A program made the position numbers and the translations under genes. 64,000 nt of DNA from Bostrychus sinensis (Eukaryota; Chordata; Actinopteri; Gobiiformes; Eleotridae), in contig CM036247.1 of the NCBI GenBank assembly GCA_020698575.1, positions 31,100,431 through 31,164,430 on the forward strand. The letters are read 5' to 3'. Under the pieces are notes generated by a model. That model was not told where the DNA came from and searched no databases. It was given only the letters and a program-made list of their open reading frames with translations. Below are positions 22,752-34,342 of the stretch, piece by piece. The first letter of the stretch is position 1, and each line of letters opens with the position of its first letter.

Positions 22752-24707
22752 ATGGCGGTGTCAAAAAGTGAGGAAATGTCCCGGGAATTGGTAGATTCTC
22801 CATTTGCCATTGGACAAACCGTGTCACCCACTGGGAGAGTTTTGACAGAAGAAGAGTTAAAAACTCTCAACAGCGACAGAATTCTGGTTTCTGATTTTAA
22901 ACAAATGAAGCTGGAAAAGGAAGCTCAGAAAAACTGGGACTTATTTTACAAGAGAAATACAACAAATTTCTTTAAAGACAGACATTGGACTACGAGGGAA
23001 TTTGAGGAGCTTAAAGCATGCAGAGAAGTAAGAGATGAAGACATGTAGTAAGTTATTAGTTAATATAGTGTAATAGTTAATTATTTCATATTCACTGTTT
23101 GTTCAACTGTTTGCATTCATTTATTTGGATATGATTGATTTATTCATTGATATGCATCTCCCATCAACTTTTCTGTATTGATTGAATGTTGTGTGGTTCT
23201 TTGCAGTTTGAGTCACAGAAACTGGTGCTACTAGAAGCAGGCTGTGGTGTAGGAAACTGCATCTTTCCACTGCTGGAGGAGGACCTAAATATCTTCATTT
23301 ATGCCTGTGACTTCTCTCCACGAGCTGTCGAATTTGTTAAAGTGAGTCAAATTAGAGTTAGTGGTTTGTAAAGTGATGTTCTATTTATTATTACATTCTG
23401 GACATATATATATATTTTGATTTATATTATACTTTTTGTATCTTTTTCAACCAAGTTTGGTCACCTCTAGAACAGCATTGCACATTTTACAATCTTTAAA
23501 AACATTATCTTTACTGATGTCATACAAAAGGGCAGCAGAGTGCAGTTCTGTTGCACTATTTTAACCAGTAACAGTGAATAAAAAGCTGTTTACTTCCTTA
23601 AAATGTTTGTATGATGCAATTTTATTACAAAAAGAAGAATAGCTGTGAGGAATCAGTGGAAATACAGGAGGACCATAGTGCAGTGTGTGGGGAGCCTTCT
23701 CCAGATTTTGAGACAGGATCTTGGTTTAGAATACGTAGTTGGAAGATAGGCCTATTATGTATGTTTTAGGTTGATGGAGGAAATCGGAGCACCCAAAGGA
23801 AATGCAACAACAGAACACATAAAAAAACTTGACACAGCAAGGACCTTGCCTGGTCTGTGATTTGAACCCGGGAAAGTTGTGCAGCTCAGTTTGAGTATTT
23901 ACAATATTAGCATTTTAGCAGTGTTAACCTAAGAAGATAATAAATGAAATAAGTATCATTCCGTGCACAGAATAGCTAACTTTTTTTTTTACTTTTGTTT
24001 TGCTGATAGCAAAACCCTCTGTACAGCCCAGAGCGCTGCTGTGCCTTCCAGTGTGATTTAACTCAAGATGATCTCAGAGAACACATACCAGAAAATAGTG
24101 TGGATGTCATCACTCTTATCTTTGTCCTGTCTGCTGTCCATCCTGATAAAATGAGGCTGGCAGTAGAGAATATTAGCAGGGTGAGTACAGAAGACAAAGC
24201 AAAGTCTGCTAAAATCAAGGACAAATGCACTGTATTATACTTGCGCTATATTACCTTTTTTAATGGCTTTGATTTACATGTATTTTTCAGGTTGTGAAGC
24301 CTGGAGGTGTTGTCTTGTTTAGAGATTATGGTCTGTATGATCATGCCATGCTTCGATTTAAAGCTGGTAACAAGTTGGGGGAAAACTTTTATGTACGGCA
24401 AGATGGCACCAGGTCCTACTTTTTCTCTAAAGGTTAGCATTCTATTGGAGAATTGATATTTTTATGTCAACAATGTATTAATATTTTGTATAAGTGGTAG
24501 TATTTACACATGTTAAAATGCGTTTATGTTCCATCTTCTTTATGTTTTTTAGAATTCCTGGCTGAGCTGTTTGATAATGCAGGCTTCAAGTCCATTACTA
24601 ATGATTATGTCCTGAGAGAGACAGTCAACAAGAAAGAGGGACTTTGTGTTCCCAGGGTGTTTCTCCAAAGTAAATTTACCAAGAACATTCACTCACAAAC
24701 ATCCTGA
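22752..24707 (+). CDS. mettl6: tRNA N(3)-methylcytidine methyltransferase METTL6, 292 aa
   Basis: METTL6 uses S-adenosylmethionine to methylate C32 of serine tRNAs in the cytosol. Exons are 22752-23027, 23207-23341, 24010-24180, 24291-24432 and 24553-24707. Total coding length is 879 nt and the phases agree. The conserved core is near-identical to mammalian METTL6: VSDFKQMKLEKEAQKNWDLF, FFKDRHWTTREFEEL, the SAM-binding EAGCGVGN (about residues 102-109), ACDFSPRAVEFVK, LIFVLSAVHPDKM, FRDYGLYDHAMLRFKAGNKL, YVRQDGTRSYFF, and the terminal ETVNKKEGLCVPRVFLQSKF. ATG 22752 is chosen because it has a good context (AAAATGG) and gives an N-terminus nearer family length. ATG 22644 is in frame but less likely. 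The gene is complete and looks functional. Confidence 0.96.
23450..23670 (-). repeat. MITE family A, partial (METTL6 intron 2)
   Basis: It shares GGTCACCTCTAGAACAGCAT, the CTTCCTTAAAATGTTTGTATG region and GTGAGGAATCAGTGGAAA with the other copies. Both outer ends are decayed. Confidence 0.7.
23755..23880 (+). repeat. Dispersed retroposon fragment
   Basis: The words GGAGGAAATCGGAGCACCC and GATTTGAACCCGGG match a fish retroposon consensus that also appears, better kept, at 28425-28625. Confidence 0.5.
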
Positions 24708-24895
24708 TACTTGAAGCATGAAGACCATGTGATTATGACAGAGGTTTTTATTCTGATGGAGAGCCTTCATCTTTTTTACATTTTGTATCTACCAGCATAT
24801 TTTTTATTAGGCTTTGATAATTGTTTTTTTTTTTTTTTTCCATTTTTAAAATTTTAGATATTTTGTGTCTAATTTATGCTATGTGAATATTTGGT

Positions 24896-24901
24896 AATAA
24901 A
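24896..24901 (+). terminator. Polyadenylation signal, METTL6
   Basis: AATAAA lies about 190 bp after the METTL6 stop codon in AT-rich 3' UTR sequence, and is the first canonical signal downstream. Confidence 0.7.
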
Positions 24902-24907
24902 TATTAT

Positions 24908-26060
24908 ATTTATTGAAAGACAGTATTTATTTAATGTGTAAAGTATGACAAAGAAAAGTTGCACACATTTTTTGTAAAATGCAATGTACACCAACCGCCC
25001 ATTGGGGGCACAGTTAGGCTACAAACCTGGCTTAGAAGGGCTAAAGCACAACAGCATAAGGAGGTAAAGTGCATGTTACTTTATTACTAAGGCCAGGCCT
25101 GATTATCATAAAAATATAATTCTATTATACAGATTATTATAGATCTATTAACAGATTTAACACTCTGCTATGAAAAGTCCCCTAATTTGCACCCAAAATT
25201 ATCCCAGTATAGTTAAGTAAGGGTAATCTCTGTGACAGTTTCTGCTTGTGTTTAATGCATTTTAGATAGATAGCTAATCTATTTATGAAGTGATAGCCAT
25301 AAGATGCCTCTTCATAAAAATATTAAGTGGTAGTTACAGGTTCTAACAGTATTTTAACCACACACAAAAAAAAAAAAAAAAAGTGCACCTTTTCTGTGGT
25401 AATGGGGCTTTTGAGTGCAGCAACATGTGGGCCTGTTAGATCTCAGTTATGTCTAGATAGATAAGTCTGTGTTGTCTGGCGTTAGCGCCCTAGACTAATG
25501 ATGCTAGTGTGTAGTTTATGGTGAACTGGCTGCAATGTGTCTATTATATTTGACGATGAAGTCTATTAAAGTAACTAGGGCTCTTCATGGTTATGACCAT
25601 AATTAATTGAAAGAAATATTAACAATTAATTGTTATGCTTTCCAGTAGATTAACAGTACAGTACCACTGGAGAGCTGGGCCAATGAAACATAAAATTAAG
25701 CAAAATATACAAATATAAAATACAAATATACTAAAATATACAAGCCTATAACTTGTCTTTGATTTTAAAAAAGACAAAATGTAATGATAGTTAATGTCAA
25801 GCCAGTGGTTAACGGTTGACTGAAAATCCTTTTGTTAAGTTGAAAGTGGGATTTGTCAGAATTCGTTTTGTTCCTTCACTATATAACATGAATAAGTTTG
25901 CACAGCACAAGCGATTGTACTTGTTACACAGTTAAATGTGTTGACTTGTGGTTGTTCTATAAGACTGCTCTTCTTTTTCTTTCCTGTCCTGTGGTTTGGC
26001 ATGCACAACCTGGAGTATACTAACATGAGAAACCACACAGATGCAGTCCTCCAAAATAAT
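24908..26060. other. Intergenic stretch
   Basis: No gene, and no repeat family clearly recognised. There is a short poly(A) tract near 25366-25382. It separates the convergent ends of METTL6 and the Ig-domain gene. Confidence 0.5.
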
Positions 26061-26069
26061 ACAAAGAGG

Positions 26070-26079
26070 TTTATTTATT
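26070..26079 (-). terminator. Polyadenylation signals, Ig-domain gene
   Basis: Two overlapping AATAAA hexamers read on the minus strand, about 290 bp beyond the proposed stop codon. Confidence 0.6.
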
Positions 26080-26367
26080 CTTACAATATAAAAGGTCATT
26101 CATAAAGTAGTAATGACCATAAAGATAATAACACGTGTAAAGATTGTCAGTTAAATGCAGCTTGTGGCAACAACTTGATTGCTTAATTGCAACTTTGCTT
26201 TTTACCACTTATTGAATTTATAATATTTTGAAAGGTTTTACACATAGAGAGTTAGCTGGAGCAAAACATCGTTCAAGTCTGTCTGCAAGTTTCAGTCAAC
26301 AGTTTTTTAAAATCAAGCCTGGTGAGAAGCTATTAAGAAAAAAACATCCATGGGTACGCCATAGCAG

Positions 26368-29300
26368 TTAGTCTGCAAAACAAAAAGTAGATAACAGTGT
26401 TAGTGTACACACATTGTAGATAGTAGTAGTTCTCAAACTGAGGTGTGGATACCAGTGGTGGAACTTAGTTATTAGTTAGATTAATTTATTGTTAATTAGT
26501 ATTTTTCAGGGTTAATCACTATTTTAAAACTACTCCAACAAAGACAAATCAAGATAAGATGGGGTAAAATTAAACTTAATTCCTGCCATGCCAGCAGGGA
26601 AATTCACTTGTTAATGATGGTACTTACTTTTTACTTTGACAATAATCAAATGTCCCATGGCTGTCTGCCCTTTGGTGCATGCTGCCTGGCACTGGTAGGT
26701 ACCCTCATCCTTGGAGCATAGGTCCAGTATCTCTGTCACGATCTGTCTGCGCCTTTTGTTGTTGTCAATGATCGTTTCATTTACTTTGGTGAAGTACTTC
26801 TCAGGGTCAATCAGCTTATGGTCATGGCCCAATTGAGACCATTCGCCATGGACTTGGCCACAGCGCACTGGGTCATAGAGTACCTGACAGATGAGTTTAA
26901 CTGAAGATCTAGTTGATGCAGTGTAAGTTGCTTGTTTGTATTGGACCTCCAAGGCCTCTGTAGCACAAAGAAAAGGTCAAATAAGTAGTACATTAGGCTT
27001 GTTTAAGCATGATTGTTGCATTGTACTACCTGACCACAATGTTCAAAGATTAACATCATCATCTGATTAATACTCTTGTTTCGTTTTCTTACCATCTACC
27101 ATCAGACATACTACAAGAACAAACTGTGAAGCCTTATAGTCACCATTAAACATAACAAGTCAAAAGGATAAATACAATCCAAATTCCAGAAATGTTGGGA
27201 TGTTTTTAAAATTTGAATAAAATTAAAACTAAAAGACTTTCAAACCACATGAGCCAGTGATTTATTCACAATAGAACATAGATAACATAACAAATGTTTA
27301 CACTGAGAAACTTTATACTTTTATGCACAAAATTAGCTCATTTCAAATTTGATGCCTGCAACAGGTCTCAAAATAGTTGGGACAGGGGCAGGTTTACCAT
27401 GGTGTAGCATCTCCTCTTTTTTTCAGAACAGTTTCAAGACATCTGTGCATTGAGTGTATGAGTTTTTGGAGTTTTGGTGTAGGAATTTGGTCCTGGCCTG
27501 ATATAGGTTTCCAGCTGAAGTGCAATTGGGTTTTAGAGCATATGTTGCTCTAAAACCTCTATATACCTTTCAGCATTCATAGTTTCTTCCAAAACATGCA
27601 AGCTGCCCATACCGTATGCACTTATGCCCCCCATACCATCAGAGATGCTGGCTTTTGGACTGAATGCTGACAACACGATGGAAGGTCTCCCTCCTTTTTA
27701 GCCTGGAGGACACAGCGTCTGTGATTTCCAAAACGAATGTCACATTTGAACCATGTGACACATTTGACCATAGAACACTGTCCCACTTTGAAACAATCCA
27801 TTTTAAATGAGCCTTGGCCCACAGGACAAGGCTGCTTTAGCTGGCCTCTGCAGATGGCACAGCAGATTGTGCCCATTTAGTTATGTCATTGACACAATCA
27901 TGCTGATGAATGATGCAGTGTTGTCTGAGGGCCCCAAGACCACGGGCTCCAATAAAGGTCTTTGGCCATGTCCCATACACAGAGATTTCTCCAGTTTTTC
28001 TGACTCTTGTTATGTTCCGTAGATGATGAGATTTGCAAAGCCTTTGCAGTTTGACATTGAGGAACATTGTTTTTAAAGTATTCCACAATCTTTTTACACA
28101 GATTGGAGAGCCTCTGCCCATCTTTACTTCTGAGAGACTCTGCCTCTCTAAGACATCCCTTTTATAGCTAATCATGTTACAGTCCTGATATCGATGAACT
28201 TAATTAATTGCTAGATCTTCTCTCAGCTGAATCTTTTCAAATTTTCTTGCTTTTTCAGCCATTTGTTGCCCCTGTCAATTATTTTGAGGCCTGGCAGGCA
28301 TCAAATTTGAAATTAGCTCATTTTGTGCATAAAAGTGTAAAATGTCTCAGTGTAAACTTTTGTTATGTTTTATTGTGAAAAAAATATTGGCTCATGTAAT
28401 TGTGAGACATACAGAGAGACACAACCATTTATTCACTGTGGCTAATTCACCTAATTCACCATGCATGTCTTTGGGCGGTGGGAGGAAGTCGGAGCACCTG
28501 GCGAGAACCCATAGTAACTTGGGGAGGGTCATGCAGACTCCTCGCCACACTCCACTCCTGAGGATTGAACCCATGATGTCCTTGCTGGGAGGCAAGAGCA
28601 CTAACCGCTCTGCCACCCAGGCCCAATATGTCTAGGTTCTATATTTATATGAGATGTTTAGCACTCTTATATTGGAAATGTACTGAAAGCCAAAAATAAC
28701 ATGTGAATGATGACACCTTTGTAGACATAGACTGAATTACAAATTTATTCTGAGTACACTCTGAGGTGTGCAAAAATAATTAGCTGTACCTTCTTTGCTA
28801 ACTCAGCTAATGGTAGACAACATGAAAAGGCTTTTGTTGCCATCATGGATATAAATCTTTTTGTGTCTTTTTGATAATGACATGCAGCTTAATAGGACAC
28901 TATAAATCTAAAAGGCCACACTTATCAAAATCTGAATGTAAGCACTAGAACACTTGTTGCTACAACTGTTACTTCCTTATATTCAGCACTGTGAACTCCA
29001 GCCACACATGACTCATCTTTTAGGAATGAGGAAAAGCCACACCACTCCCTCTTCCCTTCCCTTGACAGTTTACTACTTTCACTTTCAGAGAAATGGCGCT
29101 TCAACAACCCCAGCTAGACAAACTGGGCTGCTCACTGTGTCTGGGTGTCTTGAAGAACCCTGCCACTATCCCCTGTGGCCACAGCTTCTGCCTCAGCTGC
29201 ATCGAGAAGCGCTGGAATGAGCAGGAGGTAGGGGAGGACTACGGCTGTCCGTCTTGCACACAGACGTTTACACCCAGGCCTGTTCTAGTCGCTAGTGCTG

Positions 29301-32217
29301 CGTTGGCTGCTTTAGTAGAGGAACTGACAAGAATCCAACCAGTTCTGCCTGATGATTGCTATGCTACACCTGAAGACGTGGCTTGTGACGTTTGCAAAGG
29401 AAGAAAATTCAAATCCGTCAAGTCTTGCCTGGTGTGTCGAGCCTCTTATTGTGAGCTTCACCTACTACCACACCACGAATCCTCTGCTTTTTTGAAACAT
29501 CGGCTCATCCCGCCTTGTGTAAATATTGCACAGAGTATCTGCCAACGTCACGATGAGGTCCTTAAGTTGTTCTGCCATACCGACCAGCAAGTCATTTGCT
29601 TTCTGTGCTCTGTGGACGAACACAAAGAGCACAAAACTGCCTCAGCTGCGACCGTAAGGACCAAAAAACTAGACGAGCTTGGGTTGCTTAAAGAAAAGCT
29701 GAATCAAAAAGTTAAGGACAGAGAAAAGGACATTGCAGCTCTTCAAACGGAGATAGATGCCATCAACGACTCCGCAAATAAAGTGGTGACAGACAGCAAG
29801 CAGGTATTCAGTGAAGTGCCGTTACTTATGGAGAAAATGACTTCCCAAGTGAAGGAACAGGTCAGACTTCGACAGGATATTGAGATAAACCGAGTCAAAA
29901 CATTTCTGGAGAAATTGGAATTAGAGATTTCAGAGCTGCGTCAAAAAGATGCTGAGCTAGACCAACTTGCAAACGTACACGATTATAGCCAGTTCTTCAG
30001 CAGATACCAATCAGTATCAGATCTTGATGAAGCCTCAAATTCATTGCCAACAATTACAAACACTGGATCTCTAAAATACTTTGCTAACGTGACAGCAGCT
30101 TTATCAGAAACCAGAGATAAACATCAAGACATGTTAGCTGAAGAATGTAGGAAGATTTTGCGGAAAGTGTCTGAAATCGATGTTTTGCTGCCAACCGTGG
30201 AACCCAATGTCAGGACAGACTTCCTTCAATATTCACTTCAAATGACTCTTGATGCTAACACAGTAAATTCAGGATTGTTGCTATCAAAAGGCAACAAGAA
30301 AGTGACTGTGGTGAAGGAGAAGCAATGCTACCCTGCTAATCCGGACAGGTTCATGGACTGTTTGCAGGTCTTGAGTAGGCATTGCATAAGTGGACGTTGT
30401 TACTGGGAGGTAGATATTGGTAAAGGTGGAGCTACAGTGGCGGTCTCGTACAAAAATGTTCCCAAGACTGGAGACGGAAGTGCGTTTGGAAGCAACGACA
30501 AGTCCTGGGCTTTGAACTGCTTCGATAAGAGTTATTATTTTAGACATGACAACGCAAGGATGTTCATCGCAGGCCCTCAGTGTAATAAAATTGGGGTGTA
30601 TGTGGATTACAGAGCGGGTACTTTGTGCTATTATACCTTGGGTAAAAACATGACTCTACTTCACAGAGAACAGACGGAATTCACTGAGCCACTTCTTGCT
30701 GGATTAGGGCTCTACTGGGTTGGAGATTCGGCTCAAATGTGTTAAGGTTTATTATTATTACAGTACAGAGCAGACAACAACAGCACATAACAACCATTAA
30801 TGGATAGTTTTGTCAATAATAGACTAATAATAGACTTTTTTATGTGACTCTATAGCACACTGATTGCAAAGCTAGTTTTTCAACATGCTAAAATAAAACC
30901 AAAAAAAAAAAAAAACAAAAAAAAAAAAAACAAACAAACAAACAAAAAAAAAACAATCCAACACCTTCTTCAGGAAAATACTGACTTTTTCTTGCAAAAA
31001 TGTAAAGTAAAAACCAAGGTACTTTTTATTTATCTGAAGAATAAAAAGCCTTTATTTCATGTGGCTATATGATTATAAAGTCTTTAAAAACTAAGCATTC
31101 TGGGTTATATTTAGAACCACACATAACAGCCTACTTAACCTCTTAAACCCGAACAGAGCCCGACGGGGCTCCGTGCCCCCTTGCGTCTGCTTGTTTGGAC
31201 CATAGCGGGGAGATACAACGGCTGACACACACATGTTTGACATCCTCGTGTTCGGACAATTCGTGGCAACAAAACTATCTTCTTCAATTTCAACAGTTGG
31301 ATTCTGCCTGGATTTTTTAAAAATGAAACATGTATATCTTTCCATTACTTTATTTGGCACAAATTTTGCTGCAGTAGACCAAGATATGTGAAATTTTCAA
31401 TTTATGTTGTTATTTGCTTCACTACAGGAAGAAAAAAGGCTTTTTTGGAGGCAAATATGTGTTTTTTTTTTTTTTTTTTCTTCAGGTGGAAATTAGAATA
31501 ATCCATTTCAACCTCAATTTATGGTCAAACAATATGATTTATTAATATTATTTATCTTCCACAGTAATCCCCAAAGTCCACCAATTAATTTGCTACCAAG
31601 GTTAGCTATGTACACCTAGTAAATGCTAAGTAAAACCTTAATAAATGTAGATATAGAATTAGAATAAGAAGCCTCAGAGCTTAAGTACTTAGGTTAAGAT
31701 GTCAATTCCAGCAGACTTTTGTCATATTCTCTACTTCCAGTTGCAAACAATAAAAAAAGTGTATGATTTTTTTTATCTATAAGTTGACATGTATTTTGAT
31801 CATATTTATTCATTCAGAAACCATCACTTTTCAGGGTTTATTTTTTAGATAGCATTCTCAAACCTAATTCTTTACAACTTGTGGGCCATTCTTTTTCTGT
31901 TGTGTCCTTACTTGCCGTTTTGGTTACAACTGGGACTAATTTTTGGAAATTTCTAAATATTTTTTAGCCCACAAGAATAATGCACTTAAAATAAAAAACA
32001 AAATGGGCCCCAGTTTGGATAACTAAAAAAAGTCATTCTAACTCTGCCACTGACACATAGCTACATAGCCACATAGCTGTTTGTATAAATCTTCCTTTCT
32101 TGCGAATATATATTTTTTTTACTTAGAAGTTTTAAAGCCGCTCTTACCTGGGTCTTCAGCTGATGTTAAATACAAGGTGGTCACCAACAACAAACTGAAT
32201 GTCGTCAGCCAGGCCAT
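26368..32217 (-). CDS. Secreted single Ig-domain protein, 134 aa predicted
   Basis: Exons in reading order are 32217-32148, 26957-26628 and 26372-26368. Exon 1 gives a signal peptide (hydrophobic FSLLLVTTLYLTSA, cut probably after residue 20) and a GT donor in phase 1. Exon 2 joins in phase and encodes one Ig fold: C47, W63, and DEGTYQC with C113. It adds four-fold Cys richness (C56, C104, C117) and an N-glycosylation site, NET at 83-85. Exon 3 would add one Asn and stop. No membrane segment is visible, so the product should be secreted. It resembles the small secreted Ig-domain (sid-type) proteins of teleosts as I remember them, which is a tentative link. A further exon after exon 2 cannot be excluded. 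Intron 1 is about 5.2 kb and contains the TRIM gene on the opposite strand. Confidence 0.7.
27175..28407 (-). mobile_element. Tc1-like transposon with long inverted repeats, dead
   Basis: It is an insertion in the large intron of the Ig gene. Inverted repeats of roughly 200 bp (27175-27400 and about 28262-28407) share blocks such as AATTAGCTCATTTCAAATTTG. Between them, minus-strand frames show transposase pieces: HCIIHQHDCVNDITKWAQ upstream, FGNHRRCVLQAKKEGDLPSC and SVQKPASLMVWG downstream. Frames are broken by stops and shifts. The outermost right end is decayed. Confidence 0.88.
28425..28625 (-). repeat. Dispersed retroposon fragment
   Basis: It contains CATGTCTTTGGGCGGTGGGAGGAAG, GAGGATTGAACCCATGATG and CACTAACCGCTCTGCCACCC-like words, a very common fish interspersed repeat with a tRNA-like end. 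It is noncoding. Confidence 0.7.
29077..29086 (-). promoter_or_regulatory. Possible ISRE or splice acceptor just before TRIM ATG
   Basis: TTTCACTTTC (complement GAAAGTGAAA) fits an interferon-stimulated response element core and ends 6 bp before the TRIM start codon. The same bases, followed by AG, also look like a polypyrimidine tract with a splice acceptor for a 5' UTR intron. The two readings cannot be separated here. Confidence 0.35.
29093..30745 (+). CDS. TRIM-family E3 ubiquitin ligase (RING-B-box-coiled coil-B30.2), 550 aa
   Basis: An intact single-exon ORF. A C3HC4 RING finger is at residues 13-55 (C13, C16, C28, H30, C33, C36, C52, C55), so ubiquitin transfer is expected. A B-box-like cysteine motif (CDVCKGRKFKSVKSCLVC) lies near residues 98-140. 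A second B-box (CQRHDEVLKLFCHTDQQVIC) is near 150-185, followed by a long Lys/Glu coiled coil to about 300. The C-terminal PRY-SPRY has LDANTVNSGLLLS, CYWEVDIG and VDYRAGTLCYY. This architecture is that of TRIM25/TRIM16-like and finTRIM-type fish antiviral and immune regulators. The exact subfamily cannot be fixed by eye. Start ATG 29093 immediately precedes the RING. The gene lies antisense inside intron 1 of the Ig-domain gene and has no neighbour of its own kind in the window. Confidence 0.93.
   Translation: MALQQPQLDKLGCSLCLGVLKNPATIPCGHSFCLSCIEKRWNEQEVGEDYGCPSCTQTFTPRPVLVASAALAALVEELTRIQPVLPDDCYATPEDVACDVCKGRKFKSVKSCLVCRASYCELHLLPHHESSAFLKHRLIPPCVNIAQSICQRHDEVLKLFCHTDQQVICFLCSVDEHKEHKTASAATVRTKKLDELGLLKEKLNQKVKDREKDIAALQTEIDAINDSANKVVTDSKQVFSEVPLLMEKMTSQVKEQVRLRQDIEINRVKTFLEKLELEISELRQKDAELDQLANVHDYSQFFSRYQSVSDLDEASNSLPTITNTGSLKYFANVTAALSETRDKHQDMLAEECRKILRKVSEIDVLLPTVEPNVRTDFLQYSLQMTLDANTVNSGLLLSKGNKKVTVVKEKQCYPANPDRFMDCLQVLSRHCISGRCYWEVDIGKGGATVAVSYKNVPKTGDGSAFGSNDKSWALNCFDKSYYFRHDNARMFIAGPQCNKIGVYVDYRAGTLCYYTLGKNMTLLHREQTEFTEPLLAGLGLYWVGDSAQMC
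30746..32147. other. Remainder of Ig-gene intron 1 after TRIM
   Basis: Holds the TRIM 3' UTR and an A-rich tract at 30899-30955. Positions 31139-31260 hold a short CpG-richer segment. No further gene or clear transposon is seen. Confidence 0.5.
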
Positions 32218-32639
32218 TATCTCCTGCACTGTAATATGAATGTGTAGTTAACAATATAGGACTAAGCTGAGAGATACAGGAGATGACAGAAAGAGCTGGG
32301 GGGAAGGAAGATGTCACAGATGTACCCCTCTGTAGCTCGATGCTTGTGTGGGCTGAGTTTCTTTGTCGTGCACTTTCCGTTTCCTTTGACCAGTAGCAAG
32401 TGTAAACTTCAGAAGCAAACGTGTCTGAGGTTGACCTTCTAAAGTCTGCAACTGAGTTATACAAGAAAAATATGTGCATATATGCAAAATAAAATGCACA
32501 TAATGGTAATTAATAGGTGGTGTAGTCAATGAATCAAGGCCAAATTAAAGCATTGAGTTAAAAGGAAAAAAAAAATCTGTGGTGAAGAAAGGTGAGAGTA
32601 AAAGTGAGATGTTTTTAGCTGCATTAAAGAGCTATATTT

Positions 32640-32830
32640 TGCTTTTCTGTATCTTCTATAGAGCAGCATTGCATGTTTTACAACCTTTAAAAACATTATC
32701 TGGCTAAAAGAAAATGTTTTCAATAAATACTTAACCAATGTCATACAGAAACAGGGATAGAGGCCTTATTGATTGAGCAGCGCTTCCTGGAGAAGGCAGG
32801 TTTTCACATGTCTATGTCAGTAGTGGAGGC
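32640..32830 (-). repeat. MITE family A, partial
   Basis: It has CTTCTATAGAGCAGCATTGC, ACAACCTTTAAAAACATTAT and GCGCTTCCTGGAGAAGGCAG. The middle is deleted compared with 35958-36528. Confidence 0.7.
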
Positions 32831-33350
32831 ACGTAGTTACTTTACTTAAGTACAATTTTACAAGGGGTACATTTACTAGTATCTGTACTTTTTGTTCCAC
32901 TACATTTCTGAGTTGGTTTGAAGTATAAAGTATTTAGAGTTGTGGTTTAAAATCATGTGGTTGTGTTGTGCCCTCATTTTAGACACACAGTACTTAAATA
33001 TAAAAAATGCAGTAAAGTAGTACGCCTCATAAGCATCAAAATAATAAAGACAGGAGACCTCAGAATTAGATTCACAGATTCAGCCTCTTCTACTGCACCA
33101 GTTTGTTAATGTCATCAGTGATCAGCACATTTTTTCTGCTAAATCCCTCACATTTAACAAATTCATGAGATATTGAGTCTGTGCGAAATACTTTTACTTT
33201 TCTACTTGCAAGTACATTTAAGAGTACTTTTATACTTTTACTTAAATAGAAATTTTAAGGTGATACTTTTACTTTTACTTGAGTAAATATTTGCTCCTTT
33301 ATCTGTATTTTTACTTAAGTAAAGAAATTGAGTACTTCTTCCACCACTGG
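32820..33350 (+). mobile_element. MITE, TACTTAAGTA family (best copy)
   Basis: The ends are inverted: CAGTAGTGGAGGCACGTAGT then CTTTACTTAAGTAC at the left, and TTTTACTTAAGTAAAG then CTTCTTCCACCACTGG at the right. The interior is noncoding. Termini of the CAGTGGTGGAA type point to the hAT superfamily. Copies are also at 950-1230, 38962-39078 and 56633-58092. Confidence 0.82.
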
Positions 33351-33389
33351 TCTATGTACTGCCATGAAGCTGAGCATGTTCAGCTCCTG

Positions 33390-33528
33390 AGAAGGACAGC
33401 GCCTCAGCATACAGGACTTCTCAAACATGCCTGAATGAAACAAAATACAACTCCAGGTATGTTTTTGAGGTTTAAACATTATAACATGGTAAAAAGAAAA
33501 ACTGTTTTGCATAATAGGGGACCTTTAG
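33390..33528 (-). repeat. MITE family B end fragment
   Basis: It contains ATACAACTCCAGGTATGTTTTTGAGG and terminates in GCATAATAGGGGACCTTTAG, the inverse of the 17920 left end. Confidence 0.75.
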
Positions 33529-34342
33529 TAAAAACACAAAAACATTATTAGTGCAACACTATTACAGTTTTTTTTACACTATTTTTTATAGAATTTTGAT
33601 GAGGAAAAGAAATTGCAAAATTGCAAACAAGAAGACCAAGCTGTGTCCATTTCTAGTAGACACTAGAGGGCATCATTTATAATGTAAGCCAGCTGTGTTG
33701 GAGGCCATACAACAGGCAGGCCTAGCAGTAAAAATGCAATTTTGTTGTGTGCTGTAAATAGAAAAGCAAAGTTATAAATCTAAAGGAGAAACTGACTTAT
33801 TATGATTTTAAAAGTATTTACAGAACCATGGCAGAACAGACCACAATGATTAGTCAGTGTGTGCTCAGTGTACACACATTATTATGTCTACTCCACCCAT
33901 GAGTCTGTAAATGTCATCTTCCTACCTCATTTCCTGTCCCCGTTCCAAGTACAAAAAGTGACCGAGGATGACAGGAACAAAAAGGTCCAGCTGTGGCTTT
34001 TCCATCAAGGTCAGGTTCAGTCATCACCACTCTCACCCCTCTGCCCCTCGTACACTTATGTAACATCCCTACGCCACGCTAAAGGGCAAACTCATATAGC
34101 ACACAATGTACAGTGCTTGCTACGTCATTCTTTTTGTTAGAAATATTCAATAGGATTTTGCCTGTTAGAGAGAATTGTGGGGGTAGGAGAGACGATGACA
34201 TTGCGGAAAGGTTGGCGCCAGAGTAGCTAATTGTGATTTTAAAAAGTCTATATACTGTACTTGGGATGCATCTGACTAAAGACATACAGTACCTTCTTGC
34301 ATAGTGTGGTAAAAGTGGTAGATTATAGCATTTAATATGCAT
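33529..34342. other. Intergenic stretch
   Basis: No supported gene. A 22-codon open stretch near 33951-34015 followed by a donor-like site was seen but is too short to call. Confidence 0.4.
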
